DNA of 64,000 bases from Ciona savignyi. Lineage: Eukaryota > Chordata > Ascidiacea > Phlebobranchia > Cionidae. Of this stretch, positions 33,434 to 46,300 are shown piece by piece. Under the pieces are notes generated by a model that was not told the DNA's origin, ran no database searches, and was given only the letters and a program-made list of their open reading frames with translations. Each line of letters starts with the position of its first letter. Within the stretch, counting starts at the first letter, position 1. A program made the translations under genes and the position numbers. Where the stretch lies: contig CH003025.1 of assembly GCA_000149265.1 (NCBI GenBank), positions 433,949 to 497,948 of the forward strand, given 5' to 3'.

Positions 33434-34733
33434 TTTAAAAATGGACGTTTGTATTACATTATTACCTCTATGAAACCATGACATTATACCCTAAAACGCA
33501 TTACATTATGAATAATATATTAGTATTCTTCAGAAAAATAAATTTTATGGTTTAAAAACCTCAAAGCTTTTTAAATTGCAAATTTTGCAACGTCATGTTT
33601 TAAGTCGGCCGGAAAACCCAATCGCAGAAATGTTATGGGATCAAACGGCCAGCTGGAGCGTCTCAAATACGTCCAGTAACCTGTCCGAGTTAATCTGCAA
33701 TAAACCGTGTTTACGACGAATGCTGCTGTGCACATTATGGATTTTTTTGGATTGTGACCACTGCACATTATGGTACTTTTTGGATTGTGACCACTGCACA
33801 TTATGGTATTTTTCGGATTGTTCATTCTGTTATCTCCTCATGACATCATTGACACTTAATGCAAATGTTTCCATCTATACGTCATTATTTGCTCCTATAA
33901 AAAATGTCTTATATTATTGACGAGTCCAGTATCGGTTCGAAAATAATCCCGTTAAAAAATTAAACAATTAGCCTTGTTTTTTATTTGTTACCGGGCCAAG
34001 TTTTAAAAACACGATGCCCTAATACCTATTTGTATATGATTCGTTCTATGTCTTGGTCGCGTTATTCATTTGGCTACACGAACGCACGATTGCCTATGTG
34101 TAACCACGGTCGTTGTGCTAGTTTTACCTGCATAAAACACCCAAATTATAACGTTACAGCCTCCTCGAGGCTGTAATGTAAAAGGAGTGGCGTATATACA
34201 AACCACCTTGATTTTATGTTCATCTTCTTGTGGGCGTTATTTACCAATTTTAAATTATTTGTTTTTACATACTATCGGCGGTGGCCCTGGGCTTTAACAG
34301 ACTGCCGTTCAATAATAATCAGAAACTCATATTTACCCTTTCGCCACTTATTCCTTTATAATAATATAGTAAGAGAAAAAACGCAGGACAGTTATCGTAT
34401 CAAAAATTGTAAAATTATCCCGCGAATACATAAAGGGATGTTACGACCAAAATAATCGTCGGATTATAACACCCACCGCTAGGTTGCCGGGGCAATTTTA
34501 GTGTGGTGTATATGTTAGTGACCCCCATTCAGTTATAGTAGAATCCATCTATCTACTTGAGCAAACTGAGTTAGAGGTTTTTCCAAATGTTTAGTTGCTA
34601 TTTCCTATTGGATCAAGGGCGTGTACTTTAAACTACGGTTCAAACCATTAAGGAAAAATTAAATCGATTATTTCCTTAGCTTTATGGTGCATAGCGATTT
34701 TATTCTTCTTTTCGAGTATTTCCAGTTTCTCAG
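33434..34733. other. Flank between the truncated enzyme copy and the TA-flanked element
   Basis: The sequence 33555-33730 is paralogous to 7770-7940, including the minisatellite at about 33735-33815. A tRNA-like SINE fragment on the minus strand lies near 33990-34110 (CGTGTAGCCAAATGAATAAC). No gene is supported. Confidence 0.5.
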
Positions 34734-34735
34734 TA

Positions 34736-35722
34736 CCGTAAAATGGGGTTACTTGGACCGCTTTTAAACTTTGATCTAACACAAATTCTTTTTTTAAATC
34801 TCTGGTGTTTTTTAATCTAGCCTAAGATGTTTATGAAGTATTGTACTCTTAAAATGTTAAAAGTTTTATAATTTACCTATTCTACCAGATTCATAATATC
34901 CCAAAAACATGGTCGGTCCAAGTAACCACGGCTCGGGGTAACTTGGACCACCTATAACTTAGCAGCGGAGAAACGCATATATGCAGATGGTAAAACTCAA
35001 GATAAACACTTCTTTGTGTATTTTGCAAAACCATCCAAATATATGGTAGAACAAAATTAACTTAAAACACAAATTCATAATAAATTAATTATTGGTAATT
35101 AAAATTCATGACAGAACACTTTTTAAAACAGTTTCTAACTGTATTTGTCAATTGCCTGATGACACTGCCTTTTGGTTATTACTGTTTTGTAACAATTCAT
35201 TATTCTATAATAAATGTCGTTGTTTGGACAATAATTATAATCTTTTAACTTGAATTGAGCACAATTTAACATTATAAATGTAGTCAAAGCCTTTATTGAA
35301 AGTGGTCCAAGTTACCCCGATTTTACATAAATTCTGATCAATATCAGTCTGATTCTATGTGTGGATACCATGTAAGTTATTTGACAACTTTATTACCTGA
35401 AAAGGATACTACACAAATACATCTATGATTAAACAGAAACTCAGACATGTCATTTTTACAGTTTTATAGTTAGGGTACCCATTTTGAAAGATGTAAATTA
35501 AGCAGTATACATTTGTTCTCCTTAAAACAGATAATTAAAATAAAAAATAAAATGTTTTTAGGTTTATGTTTTGTTTGTTATATATTATAGATGGCATACA
35601 AGCATATATACACTAAAAAAATATTAAATATTGGACTATTATCAAGCAAAAAACATCCATTAATTAATAATCCTGTGTCCGGTCCAAGTATACCCGCCGG
35701 TTCAAGTAACCCCGATTTACGG
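34736..35722. mobile_element. Inverted-repeat DNA transposon with TA target duplication
   Basis: The termini are CCGTAAAATGGGGTTACTTG and, inverted at the right, CCGTAAATCGGGGTTACTTG. TA lies on both sides (34734-34735 and 35723-35724). The second unit at 56515-56525 reads through without the element and with one TA. Copies of the terminal motif also occur inside, near 34917-34955 and 35302-35328. There is no transposase ORF. TA duplication suggests mobilisation by a Tc1/mariner-like enzyme. Confidence 0.85.
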
Positions 35723-35724
35723 TA

Positions 35725-36031
35725 GTTATTTCAAAACATCGCACTGTTAACTTCCATTGTGCCTGGCTTAATAATCTGAAAATAATCATTTGATTCCTTC
35801 CTCCCAGCCGCTTCCCGTGCATTATACTTGATTGCTCATATTTGAAATTAGCCTAACCGCCTTTTTACTTCTTTCCCGTTTTATGGTGCATTGCGATTCC
35901 ATTACAATGATATGGTAGCATATTTAAGTTTAACGCATTAACCGAACACAAATGCGTAGTGAAAATGCAGATGGCGGAGCAAACACGATAAACCTCGATG
36001 CATTCATACTCTTCTTAAAAACCATGTAGGC
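35725..36031. other. Intergenic; partly a diverged copy of 37730-37870
   Basis: The stretch around 35726-35850 resembles 37750-37880 (shared AATAATCATTTGATTCCTTC). No gene is seen. Confidence 0.5.
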
Positions 36032-36904
36032 CAGGGATGTCCAACCTTTTATTGTAATGGGCCGCATTGTCACTAAAAATAATTCACTGGGCCGCAGAAC
36101 CTATTAAATTTCAATAAAAATGGCAGGGTTTAAATTAATCGGTTTGAAATGATAAGGATAAGGAGAGCGCGAAAAAAATTTGGTTATGACAAATTGCCTT
36201 AAACGACCAGAAAGATATTTATTTCATAAAGCAGACGGTACCGTTATTTAGTAGTACAGTAATGATAAATTGCAATAAACGTAAATTCAAAAGGGGTGTG
36301 TCGCATCTCGCTAATCATAAATAAAGGAATCGAGGTATATTAGCGCATAATGGCGATTATTGCCTTGTGATAGCAATGCTTATTATACGTCAATAATGCA
36401 AAGTAACGCCAAGGTAAATAAATAATGTTATGTTAAAGGCAAACGATGTTATATTAACGTGTTGAGGATTTATTATTGTGCGCGAAATCAGTACCGGTAA
36501 TTTATATTTTCGCGATTTTGTTAAATTTTGTAATTGGCGATCTTTAAAAAACGGTTTGCGAATAGCGATTCGCGATCCCTTAATTCCATCCCTGAATGGG
36601 TACATAAAGAAACAATTAAAAGCCAGTAATTTCATCTTTAAAAAAGGGAACAAATAACACACATATAGAAAGAAACAAAAACTTATTTCTGCAATACAAA
36701 GTCAATGAGGTAAGTGTTTGTCGTCAGCAGGTTTCTTTCTGCAGTTTTGATGTTTACTGCGTCCCTAAAAGCTGACTGATACATTTGAATTAGGCCAAGA
36801 TTTAAAGTTCAAAATACTACTTGGAGTAAAAATGACTAGCGGGCCGCACAAAAATCTCAGGTGGGCCGCAGTGCGGCCCGCGGGCCGCAGGTTGGACATC
36901 CCTG
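36032..36904. mobile_element. Non-autonomous hAT-type element without target duplication
   Basis: The ends are CAGGGATGTCCAACC and GGTTGGACATCCCTG. The element is an inverted homologue of 37965-38854. The flanking eight bases (ATGTAGGC, CTTTAGCT) do not match. In the second unit (56828-56890) the site instead holds about 55 bp that are absent here, so insertion was accompanied or followed by a deletion of flanking DNA. Confidence 0.85.
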
Positions 36905-37956
36905 CTTTAGCTAATGTAAAAAGACTATATCCGAATCTCGCATTGCCATAGACTGTAATTGAACTTATAATACAACTTTACATGAAGGAATTTATTACGA
37001 CGCACGCGATCTCAAATCTTTAAATGCGGGGTAGTTTGCAAACGAACAGCAAAGCAACAACACAAATGGGAGGCTAAACTCGCAACAACCATTGTTGGAA
37101 TAATGTTTAGGCGTTATGAGAAATCACCCTCTTTATGTGCTGTTGAAACCAGATTAAGATCTTTTTAAATAAATTTGAACAGCCATGTAATCGTAACCAA
37201 ACCACAATGCTCAACCTTTTGAGTTTGTTTTCGTCAGCTGGAAATGCTGCGGTTTATGTAACAGCTCGACTAAAAAAAGTTTTGCTGTTATTATTTTTGC
37301 CCGTGCACTGTGCGTGAAGTTTTATTAATATAAACACAACCGCCCAGCCACCCGTAAGTTTCGATTCCTCAATCTTTTGGGGTAATTCCCGCTGTCACAT
37401 TTATTTGGTTACTTTGGTTTTATACTTTTGCACTAATGTGCCTTTCTTTATGACACGTTTCTTAAATACGATTTTTGTTGTTTTTCACTATGGGAGTAGA
37501 AAATCAAATAACTTTATGTGGCCAAACAATGGATGAGGTTATTTCTTTTTATATCCGCCTTTTCTTTACAGCATTGAGTTTTGGTCACTCTGATAAATGC
37601 ATACAGTAAAAGGGCAGCGGTTACATGTGAAGTTGATGCACTCTTTCCGATAGGGTCTGAGATAAAAACCCTTGAATAAAACGATAATCGCGCGATTTAG
37701 GAAAATTACACAAAACACGACACAGGCCAATTTTATTGTTCCTTATAAGTATTACCAGTTTCTCAGCAGTTATTTTAAAGCAAGGCATGGTCATGAAGTT
37801 CCACTTTGCCTGGCTTGCTATAATAATTAGGAAATAATCATTTGATTCCTTCCTCCCAGACACTTTATATATAACCATGCATTATACTTGACTGCGCATG
37901 TTTGAAGTAACCATCTTTCGAGATCGCAGTATTTAAGCTTAGCCTCGTCCCACATT
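36905..37956. other. Intergenic in the first unit
   Basis: Paralogous to 56890-57956. An 85-codon minus-strand frame at 37621-37878 is shared by both units, but most substitutions between the copies change amino acids, so I see no coding constraint. Confidence 0.5.
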
Positions 37957-37964
37957 GTTTAAAC

Positions 37965-38854
37965 CAGGGATGTCCAACCTGCGGCCCGCGGGCCGCAGTG
38001 CGGCCCAACTGAGATTTTTGTGCGGCCCGCTAGTCATTTTTACTCCAAGTACTATTTTGAACTTTAAATCTTGGCCTAATTCAAATGTATCAGTCAGCTT
38101 TTAGGGACGCAGTAAACATCAAAACTGCAGAAAGAAACAGACTGACAACAAACACTTATCTCATTGACTTTGTATTGCAGAAATAAGTTTTTGTTTCTTT
38201 CTCTATGTGTGTTATTTGTTCCTTTTTTCAAAGATGAAATTAATGGCTTTTAATTGTTTCTTTATGTACCCATTCAGGGTTGGAATTAAGGGATCGCGAA
38301 TCGCTATTCGCAAACCGTTTTCTAAAGTTCGCGAATTACAAAATTTAACAAAATCGCGAAAAAAATTACCGGTACTGATTTCGCGCACTTTTAATAATAA
38401 ATCCTTAACACGTTAATATAACATCGTTTGCCTTCAACATAACATTATTTATTTACCTTGGCTTTACTTTGCATTATTGGCGTATAATAAGCATTGCTAT
38501 CACAAGGCAATAATCGCCATTATGCGTTAATATACCTCGATTCCTTTTTTTATGATTGCCGAGATGCGACACACCCTTTTTGAATTTACGTTTATTGCAA
38601 TTAATCATTACTGTACTACTAAATAACGGTACCGTCTGCTTTAAAAAAATAAATATCTTTCTGGTCGTTTAAGGCAATTTATCATAACCAACGTTTTTTT
38701 TCGCGCGCTCCTTATCCGCGCATTTCGCAAATCATTTTAAAACCATTGATTCGCGAACCCTGCCATTTTTATTGAAATTTAATAGCTTCTGCGGCCCATT
38801 AAATTATTTTAAGTGACAATGCGGCCCACTACAATAAAAGGTTGGACATCCCTG
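37965..38854. mobile_element. Non-autonomous hAT-type element with palindromic 8-bp target
   Basis: The ends are CAGGGATGTCCAACC and GGTTGGACATCCCTG. The 8-bp target duplication GTTTAAAC is at 37957-37964 and 38855-38862. The second unit keeps the empty site (ATTGTTTAAACAATCC near 57950), so the insertion is younger than the unit duplication. The subterminal region is GC-rich with repeated CGGCCC motifs. There is no transposase. Confidence 0.92.
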
Positions 38855-39101
38855 GTTTAAACAATCCTACTTATCGGACCCCTGGGTTTCCAGATTAATG
38901 CAGATGTGTGTTAAGTTAGAACAAATTCAACTGTCGTTTTAATTAGGTGTCTAACTCGTATAAATTTCAGGAAAATCTTGTGAATGAAACACTGAGCACT
39001 TACTAATCAATTTTTATCCTTACTTACGTTATGCATGTCGATTGATCTTCACCTTGTTTTAAAAACGATTGTATCTACAGCAGGCATAAGCTCGGAACAA
39101 A

Positions 39102-39561
39102 ATGAAGGCTATACTTTTTGTAGTGCTACTTTTCTGCGCTCATCTTGAGGTCGCTTTTGGGTGTAAGTTTGCATTTGACTGACTAAAAGCTTTTTTTATT
39201 AATAAATGACATTATACATTGCAGTTGGATTTCAATGCAATGCACCAGAGTTCTACTGTGTAGATGGAATGCTGAAGCCTGGTTACAAAGGAACCTGCTA
39301 TAACCCTCAAATGTATTGTTATTGTAAGTTTTTATATAATGGCGCACATAGTTTACTGGAAAATCTTTATGGCCGTTGTCTGCAACATCCTTAAGAATAA
39401 TCTGCACATTTTGGTCCCTCATAATAGCTAATCTCTCTGAGACAGTTGGATGAAAATGCGAACTTGTGTCGCTGGGTTAATCGCATAACGCCGTATAGTT
39501 GTACAATGTTGTTTTGTCATATTATTTCAATATTTTAATTTCTTCAGGGGTTGCGTTTTGA
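39102..39561 (+). CDS. Z1: small secreted cysteine-containing peptide
   Basis: Three exons, 39102-39162, 39225-39323 and 39548-39561, give 57 residues. The signal peptide MKAILFVVLLFCAHLEVAFG is followed by a mature peptide of about 37 residues with four cysteines (FQCNAPEFYC...GTCYNPQMYC), suited to two disulfides. The two introns are in phase 1 with good GTAAGT donors. Reading exon 3 in the spliced frame stops after WVAF. In another frame exon 3 is open for 60 codons and rich in Lys/Arg and Cys (ISCRRYATIRQCYSKNRHSK), but no donor joins it in phase. Size and layout resemble host-defence peptides or small extracellular ligands; I recognise no family. Confidence 0.6.
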
Positions 39562-41996
39562 AAAGCTTAGCAAGATAAAGCAACAGCTGCATCAGGATTT
39601 AAATAAACAAATCCAAAAGATTTCTTGCCGTCGTTACGCCACAATACGTCAGTGTTACAGCAAGAACAGGCATAGCAAAATATGTTACCTAAATCTGTCG
39701 CTGACCTATGCTACTGCATTTAAAGTACGCTAATTATAGCATGATACAGCTCGAAATCAGCAAATATAAAGCGTTCAATATTTAATTAATCTAAGTATGT
39801 CTCCCTTTGTAAACGGCACACTTTTTACCCAAAAATTAGAGTTTGCACCACAAAAATAATCAATACACATTTTCATGTTCTGTAAAATACAGACAAAACA
39901 AAGTCCTGCCTATGTTCCGTAAAAACCCTACAAATGCCAAACATCTAAAGCTGTTATGCGCCACTTAATTCTTGTGCCGAGGAAGGGTACACCTCAAATT
40001 AAGTTCTGTCTGCATAGAGGTCCAATTAAAATAGAATGTTTCGTTTTTACCGGCCTTAGTTTCAAAATAATAATGGGTTCGCTTCTAAGTCTGTTTTTGT
40101 TGCGTAAGTATATGTATTGATTACGTTAACCATTCGGACACACGACCGTACTGGAATATTGCTGTTCGAAGTTGTTACACGTTTCGACTGACCAGATAGC
40201 CGATTGGTGGCGCTAACGAGTCCGCAATAAGACAAAATAGTTCCTTTTGGGAGTCAAGCTAAAACTTTTTTGTCCAATCGGGTTGCCAGATCTATTGCAG
40301 TATGAGCTATATTTGTTATTACTTCGATTTCTTTAGAGATAAACACGTTAGGTGTAGGTTCACGAATAATACTATGGTTTTTTAATGCGTACATAAATGG
40401 AACTACATACATAAGTTAAAAACAAACATTGTTATGACACGAAGGCTACATCAGGGCAAACGATGGTGCAATAGAAAATATGCCGGAAACCATATTGGAT
40501 ATTAATTTGAAATTCGACTTGCCGTCAAACGACAGGGCCAGGGTTTGATGAGTATGAACATTTTCGGATGCTGAAAAATCACAAACGCTGCTGTAAGGTA
40601 AGTTATCGTGGTGCATCGGTTGTTCTAAATGGAATTATTTGCCTGGCATATCCATAATTTACCTACAAGGCTATATAGGCAAGGCCAAACCTATCTAATC
40701 GAAAGGTTTTTTGACCAAACTAGCTGATGGCTTAAAATATTTTTTTACAGCCGACTGTGTTAAACTGTAAACTGGGAAAAACAACTACATACAACGCGTA
40801 TCGCAATTCATGTAACATGACGGCTTTAAGTTATTTACCCATGTAATATTGCTGCTTCCCAAATAACTGGCATAAACGAGGATATTCTGTCCAGAATATC
40901 CTGCGATCAATAGGATAGAAGGTAATTTAAATACGTCTTGTTGAGGAAATCTGAACTCCGTATCCTACTCAGCGATGTACAATCAATCATTTTCAAATTC
41001 TCACATTGGGAATAGTAAGCAACATATAGTTTTATTAAAGTTTTTGCTTTAAAAAACAAAGTGCCGTTTTAAATCTATGGCGACTTAACCACCCAGTAAA
41101 CCTCTGCTCAACCTATTAAATAATTAAGTTTATTCCCGAAGGTAGACTTGCGTTAGCTTTAACGTCAGGTTGCCGAAGGTATTGCATTCTTTGTTTTTTT
41201 ATAAATGACAGATAAATCTAGGATAACCGTCCGACGGTCAGCTCAAATAGTGGGAGATAACACCGAACAATGGATTTTTAACAAGTAAAACGAATAATGT
41301 ATGCCATTGTATGGGGTTGCACACCAGGCTCATATCTCCAATTAACGTTGTATTGGTGTAACGTACATCTACTGTATTTTTTGTGTGAGAAAACAATAAA
41401 TGCAGCAACTTCCGCATGCTTTCGTGGCGGCCCAGCAAAGTCTCGCTGCTCCCCAGGGCGCCGCGGCGCCCATTTTGGGAACCGCTGGGCTAGTGTATAC
41501 AAAACCACCTTGCTTGCATGTTTAGTTTCATGGGAAAGTTTCCATTTTTAAATTATTTGTTTTAGCTGATGTTCTTTGCTGGGCCAGGACACTTTACCAT
41601 TTTTACAGACTATTACGATCTTAGGCTTTAAACAGACTACCGTTCAATAATAATCAGAAAATGGTAAATTAACCTTTCTCCGCTTTATTTCTTTATAATG
41701 ATATAGTAAGAGATTCATCCCATGAATGAAAAAAGCAGGAGAGTTATCGCATCGAAAATTTTTAAATTATCCCGCGAATGCGTAAAGGGGGGTTACGACC
41801 AGAATAATCGTCAGATTACCTCATACCTATACCGCTAGGTTACCGGAGCACTTTAGTGTGCTGTATATGTTAGTATCCTTTATTCAGTTTCGACTGACGT
41901 TATACGTTTGGCGTGGATCAGGAACAAATTTGTTAGAAGTAAAGTAATAGTTGTTAGTCCGCTGTGTATACTATACGTTCAAGCTATTCCTAAAAA
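39562..41996. other. Intergenic between Z1 and the X3 block
   Basis: Paralogous to 58654-61472 of the second unit. At 40879-40902 is a perfect 11-bp inverted repeat with a two-base spacer, also kept in the second unit near 60354. At about 41400-41490 one end of an hAT-type element (CAGCGGTTCCCAAA on the minus strand) is visible. A tRNA-like fragment on the minus strand lies near 40125-40170. Confidence 0.5.
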
Positions 41997-42182
41997 ATGG
42001 AGGATTTACACAACAAATTTGTTCCTTATATTTGCGATGCTAACAAAGCAGTTGAATTCAAACTCGTTAAAAGTCGGAATGATTTAAAAAACGAAGACAG
42101 CTTTTTCATTCCAGTTACATCAAAATATTTGGTGAAAAGAAACAAATCTTCTTTCTACGTATATACCCTACACTTCCAGTAA
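41997..42182 (+). other. Short open frame of doubtful status
   Basis: 61 codons starting MEDLHNKFVPYICDANK. The homologous places at 9954 and 61473 are disrupted by a deletion and a stop, so a conserved protein is unlikely. It may be the relic of a mobile element. Confidence 0.2.
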
Positions 42183-42262
42183 ATTACACATAGACACACA
42201 ACTTTTATATGAAAAAAATTTTCCCATTCACGGAAATAAACATGAATATCCTATCCTATCCT

Positions 42263-43383
42263 AATTATTCGCCGATAAAACGGATTTTAGAACATTGCAA
42301 ACGAACGAGACATTGCAAACCGCATGCATGCGTGTTACAATATTTACAGGAAATTAATCAGGTGTTCTATATCGTATTCTGTCTATTCGACGCGTTACGT
42401 CATAACTCATACGATTATCAGAAAAAAACACTGTCACTACATCACATCGGCAAAATACGGAGAATAAACAGGGAGATTGACAATTCAGATTTCTGTTGGT
42501 TACAAAAAAACTGTTCGCAGAAAACGGGGGTAGGTTAAATGAGGTGCCCACAAGTTATATTTTCAAACTTAAGCAAAATTAGATTCATTCTAGGCTAGCG
42601 TATATACAGAATCAACTTAGGTAGACTACAGCATTTATAGCAGTGCTTCTCAAATGGTGCGCCGCAGCAGTTAGCTTGGTGTGCCCCACTTGCATTTCTT
42701 AAATTGACGACAGAGTGTGCATATATTATAAACCACTAATTGGTTAGTGTCTTATAGCTCGTTCTTTTTCAGTGTAACGTTAGATCTATATTAACTTTCG
42801 AAAAGCAAGAGAGCTAAAAAAACAGTAATTTCGTTATGTGGAAAATTCGGTGATGAAATTATTTAAATAAACATTTTAATTCCCATATTTTTCCTAAATT
42901 TTATTTAACATATTGTTTTGACTCCCCGTGCAAAGTGCGCCCGTTCGTTTCTTAATTGGTCTCGGGTGAGCCACGAGGTCAAAATAATATTCTGCGTTAC
43001 AAAGCTTTAGGTTTAGGTACAACATGATTTATGTTTATGTATTGATAATTGTATTATCCGTCACAATTCACGTAAAGGGTTCATTCTTACGTCAATAATG
43101 CTTACGGATCAGATTTACGGGAAAATAGATTTTTACAGTTACAATGCCCGTTAAACTTGTGAACTATGAATTCATTACAGCATGCATGCTGCCTTTAACT
43201 TTCCACGTACATTTTTCAAAAAAGTGTAAGCAGAAGAAAGCGGGAAGTTACATGACATGTTCATCAGTTAGATATCAAACTTAAATGAAATAAGTTTTAT
43301 TCTAAGTTAGCGTTTACAGATTTAATATATATAGAGGTAGACAATTTGTAATTTTAAGTATTCTGCTTTCAGAAAAGTAAAAC
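42263..43383. other. 5' flank of X3
   Basis: Nearly identical to 10563-11676. It begins after a SINE tail (42218-42262, ending ATCCTATCCTATCCTA). No gene of its own. Confidence 0.5.
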
Positions 43384-46300
43384 ATGATTTTCGTTTTCGT
43401 GTTGATGAATATTATTTTCTCGACTGAAGCTTTTACAAGTAAGTTGGATAAGATATGTCTAAATACGGTAAATCATACTAAGTCATTTTGATTTTTATAG
43501 ATTAGTATTAATTTTTGATTATTTAATCGAATTATTCTGCAGTTGGTAGAGAGACTATTAAAGGATCAACCGACGTATTCTTATCATCCGACACACCCAA
43601 ATCAAACATCAAAATCGACTACGACTTGTGCTTTTCTTTTGTGCCTTACCACATCAAAGCTACCGCTCGTCCCTACAACCCGACTGGTCCAGAAACTTTC
43701 AAGGCCACTGTTGTGAAGATTAACTACTACCACTTCATACTTCAGTTGGAACGCACAGATCGCGACTCGGGTTGGAGAGGGGCTTTAAAAATCGACTGGG
43801 AGCTTTTTACTGTATCAGGTATACGAGATCTCCAAATCTTCATATTTCACATTAGTTTTGTTCGTGTTATGTGTTAACTGCTGTTTAAGATATATGAATT
43901 ATTTTAATATTTTGTGATATGTTAAATAAAAACATATAGAAAATCAATGTTCGAAATGTACATACAAACAGTATAATGCAAGAAGTGTCCGGTTAAAATG
44001 ATTAACTGATGAAGATAATCGGTATTAAGGACTGTCACAAACTAGAGTGTACAGTAATTAAGTTTTGTATTGCGCAACCTACTTTAAAACGTTGTTTTTC
44101 AAATTATTACCGTGGCTATGTGACGTCACAATGCATAAGTTATTGTCGTTCGTTTTGATGTTTTTCATGAAACGTGGCATTCGGAAAAGTACAGTAAACA
44201 GAGCGGTAGTGTTGTAAACTTTGTGTTATTCTGATCGCGCTTAAGAATAACTGCAGACCTTTAGAGTTTAGTAACCGACAATAGTCACGTCTATCAGGAA
44301 TCAAGACCTGAAACGCGACATCTGGGGGCCTGTCCGGGATATTTATTATTCCTTAAAAGTATTGTCGTGCTATTTAAATGTTTGTAGTAGAGAAAGAACA
44401 GTTTAACATGGAAAAGTTAATCGAAGCTGGTAAGCAACTGGGGTTGGCAGATGAAGCGCTGCTGAGATTTATTAGCGAACAACAAGCAATAGAGCGCGAG
44501 GAAAGAAGTAGGGAGAGACGTGAAGCGCGTGAGGCAGAGGAACGTAAAGTTCAAGCCGAACGCGAGACTGAGGAACGTAAAATGCAAGCCGAACGGGAAT
44601 ATCAGTTAAACCTAAGGAAAATCGAGTTGCAAATAGCTGAGGTAAACGCTACGAGGAGCCCACCTGCTGTAGGTGTTGCCGGAAAGGCTAAAGCGCCGAG
44701 GTTGCCGGCATTTGTGGATGGCAAAGACGAGCTTGACAGCTACTTGCTACGATTTGAAAGGTTCGCTACGAGCAGTAGATGGGAGAAATCTGAATGGGCT
44801 ACGTCTTTAAGCGCCCTTTTAACTGGTAGAGCGCTAGACGTTTATTCTAGATTGTCAGATACTGCTGCTGTCGAGTACGACCTGCTGAAGCAGGCATTGT
44901 TGAACCGATATGACCTCACGGAAGAGGGGTACCGTTGTAAATTCAGAGAAGCAAAGCCCGAAAAAGATGAGAGCTCCGAGCAATTCATCATTCGTCTGAC
45001 CAATTACTTGACAAAATGGGTGGAGATGTCAGGCTCTACTACGTCATGGGAAGAGGTTAGTGCGCTTTTGGTGAAGGAGCAATTTATTCAAACCTGCCCG
45101 AAAGAACTTTCGATCTACTTGAGGGAACAAGCGCCGAAATCTTTGGACAGTTTGTCGACGATAGCGGATCAGTTTTTGAATGCACACAGCAGAAATCTGT
45201 CGTCAACTGGTAATAGAGGTGCCTCAAGGACGATGTCGGACCAGTGGAATACTCCGGCAGATGTGCAATGTTTTAGTTGTAAACAGCGCGGACACACGGC
45301 GAGAGAGTGCCCACAGCTAAAAGGTGACGCTAGTCGAATGATTAGGAGATGTTTTATATGTGACCGGACGGGACATTTGGCGAAGGACTGCAAATGCCGT
45401 TCCTCAATTAGAAGCCCTGCTAAACAGGTTGGCAGTGCGGGGGAGACCTTAAATTCTAGACGCAAAAGTGACGCGAAGGATGACAAGGGGCGAAAGAAAG
45501 TCGTGTGCGAGCCTGATGAAGTGCCCGATGACGTCATGAGAAAACTTCCGGTTCGTAAGGGTCTAGTGGGAGACCATTTTGTTGATACACTAAGAGACAC
45601 TGGTTGTACAGGTGTTATTGTCAAACGCGAATTTGTAGATGACTCCCAATTAACTGGTAGTAAAGGATTTGTGACTTTGCTAGATTCAACGACAGTCAAG
45701 GCCGAGGTGGCGAATATTACGGTCGATACGCCGTTTTACAAGGGATCTGTCGAAGCTTTTTGTTTGCCGAACACGTTGCATGACTTGATCATAGGTAACG
45801 TCCCTGGAGCTAGAAGTCCAGATGACCCCTATCCAACTTGGGAAACGTCATGCGCCGTGCAAACAAGATCAGAGAAATTAAAGAAGGAAGCGAAACCGCT
45901 AAGGATTCGTAAGGGTATCCCGTGGACAGTGACCGATAAAGATGGATTCGAGGAAGCGCAGAAGGCTGACTCAACATTGGAATCGCTGTGGACAGCTGAG
46001 GATACTCGCGTTAAAGGTGAGCAAGTAACGTCATTTAAGGTGGAAGAAGGTCTGCTGTATCGCATGTTTCAGCACCCAAAGGTTAATAATGGGAAATGGC
46101 TTCGCCAGCTTGTGGTACCCCAGAACCTTCGACCGAAGGTGTTAGAGATTGCTCACGAGTCTATAATGGGGGGTCACATGGGAATTAAGAAGACGTTGGA
46201 TAAGGTAACGTCAAATTTTTATTGGCCTGGAATACGAGATGACGTAAAGCGGTTCTGTAGGTCGTGTGATATATGCCAACGCACTGTTAATAAGGGCAGT

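Noticed and set aside
36390..36662. 90-codon frame, similar to 38207-38416
   Set aside because: It lies inside non-autonomous hAT elements and is disrupted between copies; not a transposase.
37621..37878. 85-codon minus-strand frame shared with 57610-57867
   Set aside because: Of about five differences seen over the readable part between the copies, four change the amino acid; a diverged non-coding copy also lies near 35725-35850.
40879..40902. Perfect 11-bp inverted repeat with two-base spacer as a transcription terminator
   Set aside because: Hairpin terminators are not expected in this animal genome and no gene ends here; it may be a protein-binding site or chance.
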